This document shows positions 37,250 to 47,629 of a stretch of 64,000 bases of DNA, in pieces. The stretch's first letter is position 1. Each line of letters starts with the position of its first letter. The position numbers were made by a program, and so were the translations under genes. The notes under the pieces are model-generated. The model did no database searches. It had not been told where the DNA came from and was given only the letters and a program-made list of their open reading frames with translations. The stretch comes from Sinorhizobium numidicum. GTDB taxonomy: Bacteria; Pseudomonadota; Alphaproteobacteria; Rhizobiales; Rhizobiaceae. Where the stretch lies: the NCBI RefSeq assembly GCF_029892045.1, contig NZ_CP120367.1, positions 744,001 to 808,000 of the forward strand, written 5' to 3'.

Positions 37250-38404
37250 TCAGGCCTCAACCGGTTGAGGTTTTCTCTTGTTGATCAAACGCCTGGCAAG
37301 CCGCTGACCGGGCTTTTCGACAGCGAGAAAAGTCACGTAAGCAGCGGTGTAGACCAACGGGATCAGAGTGGCGGTGACCGCGGCAAACCGCGCGGGCGGT
37401 GTGATCGTATCGCCGAAAGCGCCGATGAAATAGGCAGCGATCGGCTGCAGAAAGATGAGGTGCCAGAGATAGGCGCCGAAGGACAGTTCCCCCAGCCAAT
37501 GGAAAAACCTGTTTCCAAGCGATGAGGAAACGGCCCGAAGCCCCAGACCCAGTGCATCACCGAGCAGACGGTGATGCAGCAGGGCGAAAAAGATCGCCAC
37601 AAGGATGACCCGCATCAGCATTTTCGTCGCCGTCATATCTCCGCCGATCGGCAGCAGCGCGAGCGCGAAGGCCGCTCCACCATAGAGAAAAGCCTTCGAT
37701 GCGTCCGCGTGAAGAGCAAGCGCCAACAGCATTCCGCAGAGAAAGATGTGCATCTTCAACGGCAGGAATGCCGGCATTGGGAAGTGAATGCCCAGTAAGC
37801 TCGTCGTCGACCAGATCGCGACGGCGATGGCGGCCGTGAAAAGGGCACCTCTCACCCACCCGGCTTTCTTGAGCAAAAGCATGATGAAGGGAAAGGCCGC
37901 ATAGAACTGCATTTCGAGCCCTATGCTCCAGTCCGGCAAGGGGGTCCGGTAGGCGTAGTCGGGGGAGAGGCCGAAAAGAAAGCTGACGTGCATCAGCCCG
38001 TTGGTGATGCCGTTGTCCAGAAAGCGTTGGGATGACTGCGGCGTTCTATCGAGGAAGGCGTCGATGACCATTCTCGTTTCGAACAACCAAGGGCCAAGCA
38101 TGAAGGCAACAGCCAGTAGAAAATAGTAGAGAGGCGCAATCCTCAGAAAGCGTCGAATCCAGAAGCTTCTCCAGGTCGACGTCAGCTCCCATGGCTCCTT
38201 GCCGGCACGTAGCTGATAGTGAAATACCATTAGAAAGCCGGAAAGCATGATGAAGAGATCAACGCCGAGATCAGGCTCCGACAGAACCGGCAAGCGCCAA
38301 CCGGTTAGCAAGAGCGCGTGGCCAATCATCACCCACAGTGACGCGAGCCCTCGAAGCCCATCCAGACAATCAATTCGAGTTATGCGGGGGTCGTACTCAG
38401 CCAT
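37250..38404 (-). CDS. Acyltransferase-3 family membrane protein
   Basis: A 384-residue multi-pass enzyme of the OafA/NodX/ExoZ-like acyltransferase group that O-acetylates or acylates surface sugars. Family marks: RIDCLDGLRGLASLWVMIGH with the conserved histidine near the first helix, DLGVDLFIMLSGFLM, RFLRIAPLYYFL, and later LPDWSIGLEMQFYAAFP and LSFGAYLWHLIF. About ten helices are visible. The ATG at 38404 has AAGGA 12 bases upstream and is preferred over a TTG at 38434. It is convergent with the truncated hydrolase and stands alone; the acceptor is unknown. Confidence 0.85.
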   Translation of the reverse strand: MAEYDPRITRIDCLDGLRGLASLWVMIGHALLLTGWRLPVLSEPDLGVDLFIMLSGFLMVFHYQLRAGKEPWELTSTWRSFWIRRFLRIAPLYYFLLAVAFMLGPWLFETRMVIDAFLDRTPQSSQRFLDNGITNGLMHVSFLFGLSPDYAYRTPLPDWSIGLEMQFYAAFPFIMLLLKKAGWVRGALFTAAIAVAIWSTTSLLGIHFPMPAFLPLKMHIFLCGMLLALALHADASKAFLYGGAAFALALLPIGGDMTATKMLMRVILVAIFFALLHHRLLGDALGLGLRAVSSSLGNRFFHWLGELSFGAYLWHLIFLQPIAAYFIGAFGDTITPPARFAAVTATLIPLVYTAAYVTFLAVEKPGQRLARRLINKRKPQPVEA

Positions 38405-38743
38405 CAGCAATCTTCGTCCTTGTTTCGCACCCAAGGTTACTGCCTGCAGTTGATGCTGCGATGCACAAGGGACTGCCTACAGGGTGACTAAGGCAAGACT
38501 AAGTAATGGCGGAGAGGAAGACGCAGCGATCAGGCGCTACCGGATGGTTCCTTAAATCGGGTTCGATTTAAGGACAAATCATGCCAGCGATTCAAAGCGC
38601 GACAGCAATTTTTGCGCAGTCTAATCGGACGCACGGCGCTGTCGGCTTGGAACCGGCGGTATGTTAGCTAAGGCACAGATAGTAAGCGGGAAGCCGCCCG
38701 GCCTTGCAGGGCTCGGACGGCGTAAGACATCGGTCGTTTTGGG
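38405..38743. other. Intergenic region with RIME-like element
   Basis: About 340 bases. Apart from the repeat at 38546-38643 and the presumed promoter of the acyltransferase gene next to 38404, I see nothing in it. Confidence 0.5.
38546..38643 (-). repeat. RIME-like element, degenerate
   Basis: GGTTCCTTAAATCGGGTTCG with ATTTAAGGACAAATCATGC (second palindrome) is followed by GATTCAAAGCGCGACAGC and a weakened first palindrome ending GGACGCACGGCGCTGTCGG. Both halves are present in reverse orientation relative to 29516-29620, but the GTGCGTC arm is mutated. Confidence 0.7.
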
Positions 38744-38956
38744 CTAATCACGCCCGATCATGGATAGGACCTCGTGCTTTTTCAGCTCGTCGATCGCATC
38801 GAGCGCCTCATCGGCCGACCAGCCCGCCGATACCGCCGCTTCCAGGAGTTGGACTTCGGCTTCTTGTTCAAGTTTCATGTATAGCGGTTCGAGCGCTTCC
38901 TGCACCGTTAGGATGTGTTCATCCGGAGCGACAACAGGATGGCGTGACATAGGCAT
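38744..38956 (-). CDS. Small hypothetical protein, 70 residues
   Basis: I do not recognise it. The start MPMSRHPVVAPDEH has AGGGAGGAT 8 bases upstream, the best ribosome-binding site in this stretch; the frame stays open to 39106 but without a better start. The sequence is acidic and helical (ILTVQEALEPLYMKLEQEAEVQLLEAAVSAGWSADEALDAIDELKKHEVL in parts), with a UBA-like GWSADEALDAI segment. Likely cytosolic. Confidence 0.6.
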   Translation of the reverse strand: MPMSRHPVVAPDEHILTVQEALEPLYMKLEQEAEVQLLEAAVSAGWSADEALDAIDELKKHEVLSMIGRD

Positions 38957-39259
38957 AGGCACAATCCTCCCTTGTATACGCGGACGCATTTTTATAATCC
39001 TTGAGCGACGTTTCTGTTCCACGCGAGAGGGAGACCGGCCGAGATCTACGGCTTCCAGGCGGAAAGACCCTGCGAGCATATGCTGGGAACGTCTCTGGAT
39101 CAACAACGGCTACGTAGAGCTGCTGAAAAGGCGGCGATAGCATCGCATTCAGACAATACAGTGCGCGATGTTCTGCTAATGCAGTAGACCGTCGCGCGCT
39201 TGGAATGCGCGTGACGGGCTGCTTTCGTTGTCTTCAGATCCTCGGAAAGGAGAGTTTAA

Positions 39260-40666
<1,407 letters not shown>

Positions 40667-40735
40667 TCATCTGCCCCCTGAACGCGCTTCGTCGGCACCA
40701 ACAATTTTCTCCGACCATTCCCCGCCGACCGCGGA

Positions 40736-41644
40736 TCAGGATTTCAGGGCTCCCGCAAGCCGGTGGATGTGGTGTGCGCCTATGCCACAGCAGCCGCCGA
40801 TCAGGCTCGCGCCGGCGTCGGCCCATTGGCAGGCAAAACGGGAATAGTGATCGGCCGTCAAGTCATCGCGCGTCTCGTGCAAGGTTTCGTTCGCGGCACC
40901 ATCATTCTGATTATCTTCAAAGGCGTTCGCATAGACGCCGATCTCGACCTTCGCATCCAAGCGGCGAAAGACGGAGGACGAAATCTCGACGGCTTTCGCC
41001 ATCACTTCGGGCCGGCTGCAATTGAAGAGGAGGGCCTCGGCTCCGGAACCGGCGGCCCATGCAGCCGCCTGTGCGACATGCTCACCGGATCGCAGCTTGG
41101 GCTCGTCGCCGGCAATCGCCTGCGCATCATCAGCCAGGGTGAAGGAGATCCAGAGCGGCTTGCCGGTGGCCGCGACCGCATGGCGAACGGCATCGCCTTC
41201 GGCAATCAGGCTCAGTGTTTCGCCTAACCAGACGTCGACATGAGGTGCCAGGTTTTCGACCAGAACCGCGAGATAGTCCTGCACCCTTGACGGATCGAAG
41301 CGCTCGGGTTCGTAGGAACCGAAGATCGGGGGCAGGGACCCCGCGACGAGGACTTCCCGCTTTATTTCGGCATCCGCTGCCGCTCGCGCGAGCCTGCCAG
41401 CTAGGTCGATCAAGCCCGCAGCCTGCGCGTGGAACCGTTCTTCGCCAATGTGGAAGGGCACCAGGGCGTAGCTGTTGGTGGTGATGACATCGGCGCCAGC
41501 ATCAATGAATTCTCGATGCACCCGCCGCACGATGTCCGGCGTCTCGATCAGCGCAAGAGCGGACCATTCAGGTTGCCGCAATTCAGCTCCGAGCCGGAGC
41601 AGCTCCCGGCTCATGCCGCCATCAAGGACATGCATTTTCTTCAT
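40736..41644 (-). CDS. Homocysteine S-methyltransferase family protein
   Basis: A 302-residue enzyme of the MmuM/BHMT-type fold. The start VLDGGMSRELLRLG, the zinc cysteine in ALLFNCSRPE and the pair in GGCCGIGAHH are present. The family transfers a methyl group from S-methylmethionine or a related donor to homocysteine, giving methionine. It is the last gene of a minus-strand cluster with a polar amino acid ABC importer and a Cys/Met-metabolism PLP enzyme, which points to S-methylmethionine or another sulfur amino acid as a scavenged source. GGAAAT precedes the ATG. Confidence 0.85.
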   Translation of the reverse strand: MKKMHVLDGGMSRELLRLGAELRQPEWSALALIETPDIVRRVHREFIDAGADVITTNSYALVPFHIGEERFHAQAAGLIDLAGRLARAAADAEIKREVLVAGSLPPIFGSYEPERFDPSRVQDYLAVLVENLAPHVDVWLGETLSLIAEGDAVRHAVAATGKPLWISFTLADDAQAIAGDEPKLRSGEHVAQAAAWAAGSGAEALLFNCSRPEVMAKAVEISSSVFRRLDAKVEIGVYANAFEDNQNDGAANETLHETRDDLTADHYSRFACQWADAGASLIGGCCGIGAHHIHRLAGALKS

Positions 41645-41657
41645 GTGAGAGATTTCC

Positions 41658-41959
41658 TTACTTGTGGAATACGGAGGACAGGGCAAAGGCGGTCAATGTG
41701 TCGCGGACGCCGGCCAGGGCCAAATCTCCTGCCACACCAGTCGGATGCGATCGGCCCCCGGCGCCTCGACCCGCACCACCAGATCGAATTCGCCGCCCAT
41801 CACGTCGCAGGAGACCACTTCGGGGATGCGACGCAGCGCATGAACGACGTCGCCGCCGCGCATCCGATCGTGCCTGTAGACAAAAATCAGCGCGGCAATG
41901 GCTCCCGTCTTGCCGATGGCGACACGACTCTCATCTGAAAGTTCGGTAAGTGCAGCCAT
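41658..41959 (-). pseudogene. Stand-alone AsnC/Lrp ligand-binding domain with a frameshift
   Basis: A short protein that lacks the helix-turn-helix and consists only of the AsnC-type ligand/oligomerisation domain: GAIAALIFVYRHDRMRGGDVVHALRRIPEVVSCDVMGGEFDLVVRVEA. After LVWQEI the frame shifts; in the reading frame as sequenced it ends WPWPASATH at 41693, whereas a neighbouring frame continues LAGVRDTLTAFALSSVFHK to a stop at 41658, the expected end. Such stand-alone domains bind amino acids and modulate other proteins. It lies 17 bases after the PLP gene and 13 before the methyltransferase. The break may be real or a base-call error. Confidence 0.65.
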
Positions 41960-41976
41960 TGCTCGCTCCGGAAGCC

Positions 41977-43254
41977 TCAGGGGCGAAGTGCCTGATCGAA
42001 ATCTTCGATGAGGTCATCGACGGCTTCGAGGCCGACGGAAAGGCGGAAGACACCATCGCCGGCAAAGACGCGATAGTCCTCGAGTTGCGCGCCCTGCAGC
42101 CCATAAGTCGAACGCATCATCTCCTCGGTATCGAGAAGAACGACGATGCTGCGCTGGTGCCCGAGCGAGAATGCGTAATGGGCGACCTTCAGCCTTGTTG
42201 CAAGCTGGGTTGCGACTGCCTGCGGCGAGGTGGTCTGAAAGGTAATCATGCCGCCGAAGACCTGCATCTGGCGACTGGCAAGCGCATATTGAGGATGGGT
42301 CTTCAGCCCCGGATAGATCACTGATCGAACCGCCGGGTGCGTGGAGAGAAATTCCGCCAGCAGCATCGCGGATTGCGACACGGTACGGATGCGGGGAAGG
42401 AGCGTGTCGATGCCGCGCATGATCAGCCAGGCATTCTGCGCCGACATCGACGCACCGAGATAGACCCCGGCGCGCGAGCGAATTTTCTCAACCAGTTCCT
42501 TGCGGCCGCAGACGATGCCGCCGAGCGCGTCGCCATGGCCATTGATGAATTTGGTCAGCGAGTGAATGACGAGATCGATTCCAAGCGCGAAGGGCCGGGT
42601 TGCGACCGGTGTCGCCAGCGTCGAGTCGACGGAGACGAGTGCGCCTTTGTCACGCGCCAAGGCCGCGACGGCAGCGAGATCCGTCAACCGCAAGATCGGG
42701 TTGCAGGGGCTCTCACAGTGTACGAGCCGCGTGTTCGGCCGAAAGGCGGCGGCGATGTCTTCGATGCGCGACATGTTCACGGCGGTGATCTCGATGCCGT
42801 AGTCGGGCAGAATGCGTCGCGCAAGCTCATTGGCACCCGCGTAGCACACGTCGCTGACGATGAGATGGTCGCCCTTCTTCAGCAAGGTCAGGAAGGTTGC
42901 CGCGATCGCCGCGATGCCCGTTGCCGTTGCCAGCGCGTCGTCGGTTCCTTCGATCGCCGCCATCCGCTGCTCGAGCTGCCGCACGGTGGGATTGGTCCAC
43001 CGCGCATAAAGAAACGGTAGCGCTGTCAGGTCGGGAACGCCGTCGGCGGAGAAGGCGCCGTCGCCGGGGACCAGCGTGTTGTTGACCGACATCGAGATGT
43101 TTGGCGCGATCGCTCTCGTGGTGGGGTCGATGACGAGACCGCCATCGACCGCCAACGTTTCCGCGCGCAAGGCCCAGTCGTTGACGCGGGACGTGCCAGA
43201 ATCGAGCGCGAGTACCCCGGAGTTGGCCATGGAAAGCGATGCCTTCGGAGACAT
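41977..43254 (-). CDS. Cys/Met-metabolism PLP-dependent enzyme
   Basis: A 425-residue member of the cystathionine gamma-synthase/gamma-lyase family. The PLP lysine lies in IHSLTKFINGHGDALGG, with RWTNPTVRQLEQRMAAIEG, ATGIAAIAATFLTLLKKGDH and VDSTLATPVATRPF also matching the family. It could be cystathionine gamma-synthase, methionine gamma-lyase or O-acetylhomoserine sulfhydrylase; the sequence alone does not settle it. The neighbours, an ABC importer and a homocysteine methyltransferase, favour degradation or interconversion of an imported sulfur amino acid. Confidence 0.83.
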   Translation of the reverse strand: MSPKASLSMANSGVLALDSGTSRVNDWALRAETLAVDGGLVIDPTTRAIAPNISMSVNNTLVPGDGAFSADGVPDLTALPFLYARWTNPTVRQLEQRMAAIEGTDDALATATGIAAIAATFLTLLKKGDHLIVSDVCYAGANELARRILPDYGIEITAVNMSRIEDIAAAFRPNTRLVHCESPCNPILRLTDLAAVAALARDKGALVSVDSTLATPVATRPFALGIDLVIHSLTKFINGHGDALGGIVCGRKELVEKIRSRAGVYLGASMSAQNAWLIMRGIDTLLPRIRTVSQSAMLLAEFLSTHPAVRSVIYPGLKTHPQYALASRQMQVFGGMITFQTTSPQAVATQLATRLKVAHYAFSLGHQRSIVVLLDTEEMMRSTYGLQGAQLEDYRVFAGDGVFRLSVGLEAVDDLIEDFDQALRP

Positions 43255-43434
43255 TGGAAGCCCTTATTGAGTTTGTTCGCTGCGACTTTATGCCGGTGAC
43301 AGTGGGATCGGCGGCCAAATAACACCACGTCCCGCCGAAATTTGGCAAAAAACGGTGCCGATCCGCGCTGAAAAAGCGGGTCGCGCGGCGCCGCCGCTTC
43401 GCTCGGCGACGGCTGCGAGGCCGAGGCGCTCGGC

Positions 43435-44124
43435 CTATCGGCGAACCGGAACCTGGGCTTCGACCAGTTTGAAGGCGCGGGTCAAAAGCAGGGTCAGGAA
43501 CACATAGAAAACGGTGACGACCAGAAGCGGTTCGTAGACCAGCAGCGTATCCTGGCGGACCTTGTAGGCAACGGCATAGAGGTCCATGACCGTCACCGTG
43601 AAGGCAAGCGGCGTGGCCTTCAGTTGCAGCACGATCTCTCCGGCGATCGTCGGCAGGGCGATGCGGATAGCGCGTGGTAGCCATATCCGCCTGAGCAATT
43701 GCCAGGACGACATGCCGAAGGACTTTCCAGCTTCCAGTTCTCCCTTCGGAACGGCCAGGAGAGCCCCGCGCAAGACTTCCGCCTCATAGGCCGCATAGTT
43801 CAGGGTGAAGCTAACGGCCGCAAAGAAGAAGCCCTCACGAAGGACCGGCCAGAGGAAGCTCGAGCGCAGGCCGGGAATGAGCGGCAGCAGCGAACCGACG
43901 CCATAGTAAAGCAGCCAGAGCTGGATCAGCAGCGGTGTTCCGCGCAGGCAGGTGCAATAGCCGCGGGCCAGCCACTTTAGCCAACGCGGACCACGGATCT
44001 GGGCCAATGCCAGGCCGATCGCCAGGATGAAGCCGAAGACAACGGATATGACGAGTAGCAGGACGGTCTGCACTGCGCCGGCGACGAGGAGCGGCCAATA
44101 AGAGCTAATCCAGGAAAAATTCAT
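43435..44124 (-). CDS. Polar amino acid ABC transporter permease (HisM type)
   Basis: A 229-residue inner-membrane permease with five helices and the family EAA loop (GALLAVPKGELEAGKSFGMSSWQLLRRIWLPRAIR). TCLRGTPLLIQLWLLYYG is the usual motif before it. The ATG at 44124 gives the standard HisM N-terminus. It forms a heterodimer with the next permease, 10 bases upstream in the operon. Confidence 0.88.
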   Translation of the reverse strand: MNFSWISSYWPLLVAGAVQTVLLLVISVVFGFILAIGLALAQIRGPRWLKWLARGYCTCLRGTPLLIQLWLLYYGVGSLLPLIPGLRSSFLWPVLREGFFFAAVSFTLNYAAYEAEVLRGALLAVPKGELEAGKSFGMSSWQLLRRIWLPRAIRIALPTIAGEIVLQLKATPLAFTVTVMDLYAVAYKVRQDTLLVYEPLLVVTVFYVFLTLLLTRAFKLVEAQVPVRR

Positions 44125-44134
44125 CGGCCTATCC

Positions 44135-44857
44135 TCAAGCGCTCTTCGGCTGGCCGCGGCGAAAACGGAATTCCAGCGCCCTGAAGACCATATTCGAAAG
44201 GAGAGTGATGCCGAGATAGAGGAAGGCGGCCGCAAGGAAGAAGACGAAGTAATGCTTGGTGTTGGCGGCCGCCAGTCGCGTTGCGAGTGCCAGTTCCTGG
44301 TAGCCGACGACCGCGATCAGGGCGCTGTCCTTGGTTACCGACATCCAGAGATTGGCAAGGCCGGGGAGGGCGTTCGGCATCAGCGCCGGGAGAACGATGC
44401 GTCGAAACCGCACCCATGGCCGCATTCCGAAAGCCTTGGCGGCTTCGATCTGCCCGACGGGGATAGCTAAGATCGCGCCGCGCAGGACCTCCGTCATATA
44501 GGCGCCCTGGACGATGCCGAGCACTGCGACCGCCGCAACGAAGCCGTTGATCTCGATCGGGGGAAGTCCGGCAGCAAGCAGCAAACGGTTAATCCCGTCG
44601 GTCCCCGCATAGTATAGCCCAACGATCAGGATCAGCTCGGGAATGGCACGTACGGCCGTCGTATAGAGATCGAGGCCGATGACGATCGGTCGACTGCCGG
44701 TCAGCTTTCCGAGCGCCCCTACCAGCCCGATCAGAATGCCGAACGCATAGGCTCCAAGCGAGATCGTGACCGTGGAAAGAGCTCCGGTAAGCAGAACGCC
44801 TCCCCATCCCGGAGGATAGGGAGCGAGCAGCTCCAGCACTGACTGCGTGGACGACAT
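44135..44857 (-). CDS. Polar amino acid ABC transporter permease (HisQ type)
   Basis: A 240-residue permease with five helices. The conserved AVRAIPELILIVGLYYAG and EAA loop GAILAIPVGQIEAAKAFGMRPWVRFRRIVLPALMPNA are present. It is transcribed between the binding protein and the second permease. Together with its partner and the ATPase it forms a four-gene importer. Confidence 0.88.
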   Translation of the reverse strand: MSSTQSVLELLAPYPPGWGGVLLTGALSTVTISLGAYAFGILIGLVGALGKLTGSRPIVIGLDLYTTAVRAIPELILIVGLYYAGTDGINRLLLAAGLPPIEINGFVAAVAVLGIVQGAYMTEVLRGAILAIPVGQIEAAKAFGMRPWVRFRRIVLPALMPNALPGLANLWMSVTKDSALIAVVGYQELALATRLAAANTKHYFVFFLAAAFLYLGITLLSNMVFRALEFRFRRGQPKSA

Positions 44858-44958
44858 CGCGATGATCTACCTGAATGCGTGTGGTTGAAGGGCGGCAGCG
44901 GCGCTTCACGGCCGAGCGAAAGAAGCCCGGCCGCTTTCATGGTGCTCCCGATCGGTGA

Positions 44959-45729
44959 TCATTTCCCGTACGGATCGAAGTCGAAGTACTTCTTGGAGAT
45001 CTCAGCATATTTGCCGTTCGCCCGTATGGCGGCGATGGCCGCATTGAGCTTGTCGCGCAGTGCGGTATCTTCCTTGCGCACGCCGCCGCCGATGCCGACA
45101 CCGAGAATGGCCGGATCATCGGCGACGTCCCCCACATCGGCGCAGCAATCCTTGCCGAAATCGGACGTCAGGAACTCCGCCAGCGGGATCGCGTCGCCAA
45201 AGACATAGTCGATGCGGCCAGCCGCAAGATCCTGAAAGGCCTCGTCGAGCGTCGCATAGGTCTTTTCCGAGGCCTTTTCGGAGAAGTACTTCTTGAAATA
45301 TTCGGATTGGATCGTCGAGACCTGAATGCCGATCGTCTTGTCGGCAACGTCATCCGGCGCCACCCCGGTCGCCGCACCCTGGGTGCCGATCAGCTTGCTC
45401 GGGGTGTTGTAGTATTTGTGGGTGAAATCGATCGTCTTCTTGCGCTCGTCGGTGATCGACATGGACGACCAGATCACATCGAACTTCTTCGTCTGAAGAC
45501 CGGGAATGAGTCCGTCCCAGGACATGTCGACGACGGAGCATTCTTCCTTCATCTCGGCGCAGACCGCATCCATCAGCTCGATTTCCCAACCGATCCACTT
45601 GCCGGACGGATCTTTGGTAAAGAAGGGCGGGTAGGCTTCGTTCATGATGCCGAAGCGAACGTCCGCCTCGGCCGTGGCGGCCGAAACGGCGAAGGCCGCA
45701 CCGGCGAGCAGGATGGAAAACAACTTCAT
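44959..45729 (-). CDS. Amino acid ABC transporter periplasmic binding protein
   Basis: A 256-residue SBP family 3 protein with a signal peptide (LFSILLAGAAFAVSAATAEA). The mature domain shows FGIMNEAYPPFFTKDPSGKWIGWEIELMDAVCAEM, the WDGLIPGLQTKKFDVIWSSMSITDERKK segment and a C-terminal AIRANGKYAEISKKYFDFDPYG typical of lysine/arginine/ornithine and opine binders. Given the cluster, the ligand may be a sulfur amino acid, but basic amino acids or opines are equally possible from sequence. Confidence 0.86.
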   Translation of the reverse strand: MKLFSILLAGAAFAVSAATAEADVRFGIMNEAYPPFFTKDPSGKWIGWEIELMDAVCAEMKEECSVVDMSWDGLIPGLQTKKFDVIWSSMSITDERKKTIDFTHKYYNTPSKLIGTQGAATGVAPDDVADKTIGIQVSTIQSEYFKKYFSEKASEKTYATLDEAFQDLAAGRIDYVFGDAIPLAEFLTSDFGKDCCADVGDVADDPAILGVGIGGGVRKEDTALRDKLNAAIAAIRANGKYAEISKKYFDFDPYGK

Positions 45730-45767
45730 TCAAGTCCCCTTTTCGGTTGTCTGGTGGAATTGTGGGA

Positions 45768-46547
45768 TCAGTTCGACAGCACGCCGGTGAACTCACGACA
45801 ACGGCCACTCGTCGGTGCGCCGAAAATCTGTGCGGGCGGTCCTTCTTCCTCCACGCGGCCCTGGTGCAGGAACATCACGTGACTGGAAACATCGCGAGCA
45901 AATTTCATTTCATGCGTGACGAGCAGCATCGTTCGCCCCTCATCTGCGAGGTCTCGAATGACCTTCAGCACTTCGCCGACAAGCTCCGGATCGAGAGCCG
46001 AGGTTGGTTCGTCGAAAAGCATGACGGCCGGATCGACGCAAAGAGCTCGGGCAATCGAGGCGCGCTGCTGCTGGCCTCCCGATAGGAAAGCCGGAAAGGC
46101 ATGCCGCTTCTCATAAAGGCCGACCTTCGCCAGGAGGCTCTCGGCCTTTTCGATCGCCTCACTGCGCCCGATGCGCAGAACGTGGACCGGCGCCTCGATG
46201 ACGTTTTCGAGGACGGTCATATGAGCCCAGAGGTTGAAGCTCTGGAAAACCATGCCTAGACCCGTCCGCAGCCGCTCAATCTGCCGCCAGTTAGCAGGAT
46301 GCGCGCGCCCATCGCCACGGGCTTTCATCAGCACTTCCTCGCCATTGATGACAAATCGACCACGGTCCGGGATTTCGAGGAAGTTGATGCACCTCAGGAA
46401 GGTACTTTTTCCGGAACCCGACGATCCGATGATCGAGATCACGTCGCCCTTCTGAGCCGACAGCGAAATGCCCTTTAGGACTTCATGAATGCCGTAACTT
46501 TTGTGAACGTCGTCCACGAGCAAGGCGGGAGCTGCCGTCGGCTTCAT
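45768..46547 (-). CDS. Amino acid ABC transporter ATPase (HisP type)
   Basis: A 259-residue cytosolic ATPase with Walker A GSSGSGKST, signature LSGGQQQR and Walker B VMLFDEPTSALDP. The start MKPTAAPALLVDDVHKSYG matches the family; an upstream ATG would add an unlikely 25 residues. It is the first gene of the minus-strand sulfur amino acid cluster, so the promoter lies between it and the Lrp-type regulator. Confidence 0.88.
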   Translation of the reverse strand: MKPTAAPALLVDDVHKSYGIHEVLKGISLSAQKGDVISIIGSSGSGKSTFLRCINFLEIPDRGRFVINGEEVLMKARGDGRAHPANWRQIERLRTGLGMVFQSFNLWAHMTVLENVIEAPVHVLRIGRSEAIEKAESLLAKVGLYEKRHAFPAFLSGGQQQRASIARALCVDPAVMLFDEPTSALDPELVGEVLKVIRDLADEGRTMLLVTHEMKFARDVSSHVMFLHQGRVEEEGPPAQIFGAPTSGRCREFTGVLSN

Positions 46548-46679
46548 TCCTGTCGTTCCCCGAAGATTTTTTGAGATGTTTTCTTTGACTTTAGCGCGGC
46601 TGCGTGCGGAGACTCCGCGCAATTGTCCTGCTTTCTGCGGAATTTCTGCGCAACTGTTGCTGTAGTGCGGTCTATGTGC

Positions 46680-46962
46680 CGCGCATTGTCAGAGTGATGC
46701 AGATCACTCTGGGCTGGGTCATGTCCTCCCAAGCGAAGCGCACGCCCTCGCGACCCATGCTGCCATATTTGAAGCCGCCATGGAATCGAAGCGATAGTCG
46801 GAGGAGTCGTTGATCATCACCCCGCCTGCCTCGATTCGCTCGACCGCAGCAAGCGCTTGGGCGAGATTGTTTCGTGAAAATGCCTGCGTGCAGGCTGTAT
46901 TCGGAGTCATTGGCCTTCGCGATCGTGGCGAAATCGATGAGCGCGATCCTGTATCGTGTCAC
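46680..46962 (-). pseudogene. Aldehyde dehydrogenase C-terminal remnant
   Basis: About 90 residues of the ALDH C-terminal region spread over two frames: ANDSEYSLHAGIFTK, then, after a frameshift, NLAQALAAVERIEAGGVMINDSSDYRFDSM, then back to GGFKYGSMGREGVRFAWEDMTQPRVI. The FGG before FKYG is damaged, and the whole catalytic part is missing. It marks the 3' end of a lost gene at the left edge of the iron island. Confidence 0.75.
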
Positions 46963-47158
46963 GCCAATCCTCCGATGAACAATGCAGGAATGCTGAAGGA
47001 CGGCAGGGACAAGGTGAAGATTGAAAAGCGAACGATATACACAAACAGGCGTGTTCTCGTTTATCTGTGCGGAGATCAAGCACGGTAGCGGCGATTCTCG
47101 ACCGACCGCCGCAAGGTCAGATGATAATTTGCGGTGAAACAGCAATAGCAGGGACCAG

Positions 47159-47629
47159 ATGCCGGAAACATTGGATCAGTTCGATCGCAACATTCTCGAG
47201 ATCGTGCAGCGAGATTGCCAGCTCAAGGCTGAGGCGATCGCCGACCAGGTTGGTCTTTCAGCTTCCGCGGTGCAGCGGCGGCTGAAACGAATGCGCGAAG
47301 AAAAGATAATTACGGCAGAGATCGCGGTCGTCGACCGCAAAGTCGTCGGAAACCCGATGACCTTTATCGCCGGGATGGAAATCGAGCGCGAGAATTATGA
47401 TGCGCTGGCGAAGTTTCGCGTTTGGGCAGAGAAGCAGGACCATATCCAACAGGTCTATTACGTGACGGGTTCCGTTGATCTGGTCGCGATCATTACGGCA
47501 CAGGACGTCGGCCAATACGACGAGATTACGGCGCGCATCATGTCGCAAAATCCCCAAATCAAGAGAATTCACACGAACGTCGTTCTCAAGGACGTAAAGC
47601 TGGGAATGTTTGTCCCGGTGGAATCATGA
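47159..47629 (+). CDS. Lrp/AsnC-family transcription regulator
   Basis: A 156-residue regulator with an N-terminal helix-turn-helix (LDQFDRNILEIVQRDCQLKAEAIADQVGLSASAVQRRLKRMRE in pattern) and the C-terminal AsnC ligand domain (VYYVTGSVDLVAIITAQDVGQYDE). It is divergent from the amino acid importer operon, with the ALDH remnant in between, so it is a fair candidate regulator of that importer. GGGA stands 7 bases before the ATG. It is complete, unlike the stand-alone domain at 41658-41959. Confidence 0.88.
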   Translation: MPETLDQFDRNILEIVQRDCQLKAEAIADQVGLSASAVQRRLKRMREEKIITAEIAVVDRKVVGNPMTFIAGMEIERENYDALAKFRVWAEKQDHIQQVYYVTGSVDLVAIITAQDVGQYDEITARIMSQNPQIKRIHTNVVLKDVKLGMFVPVES

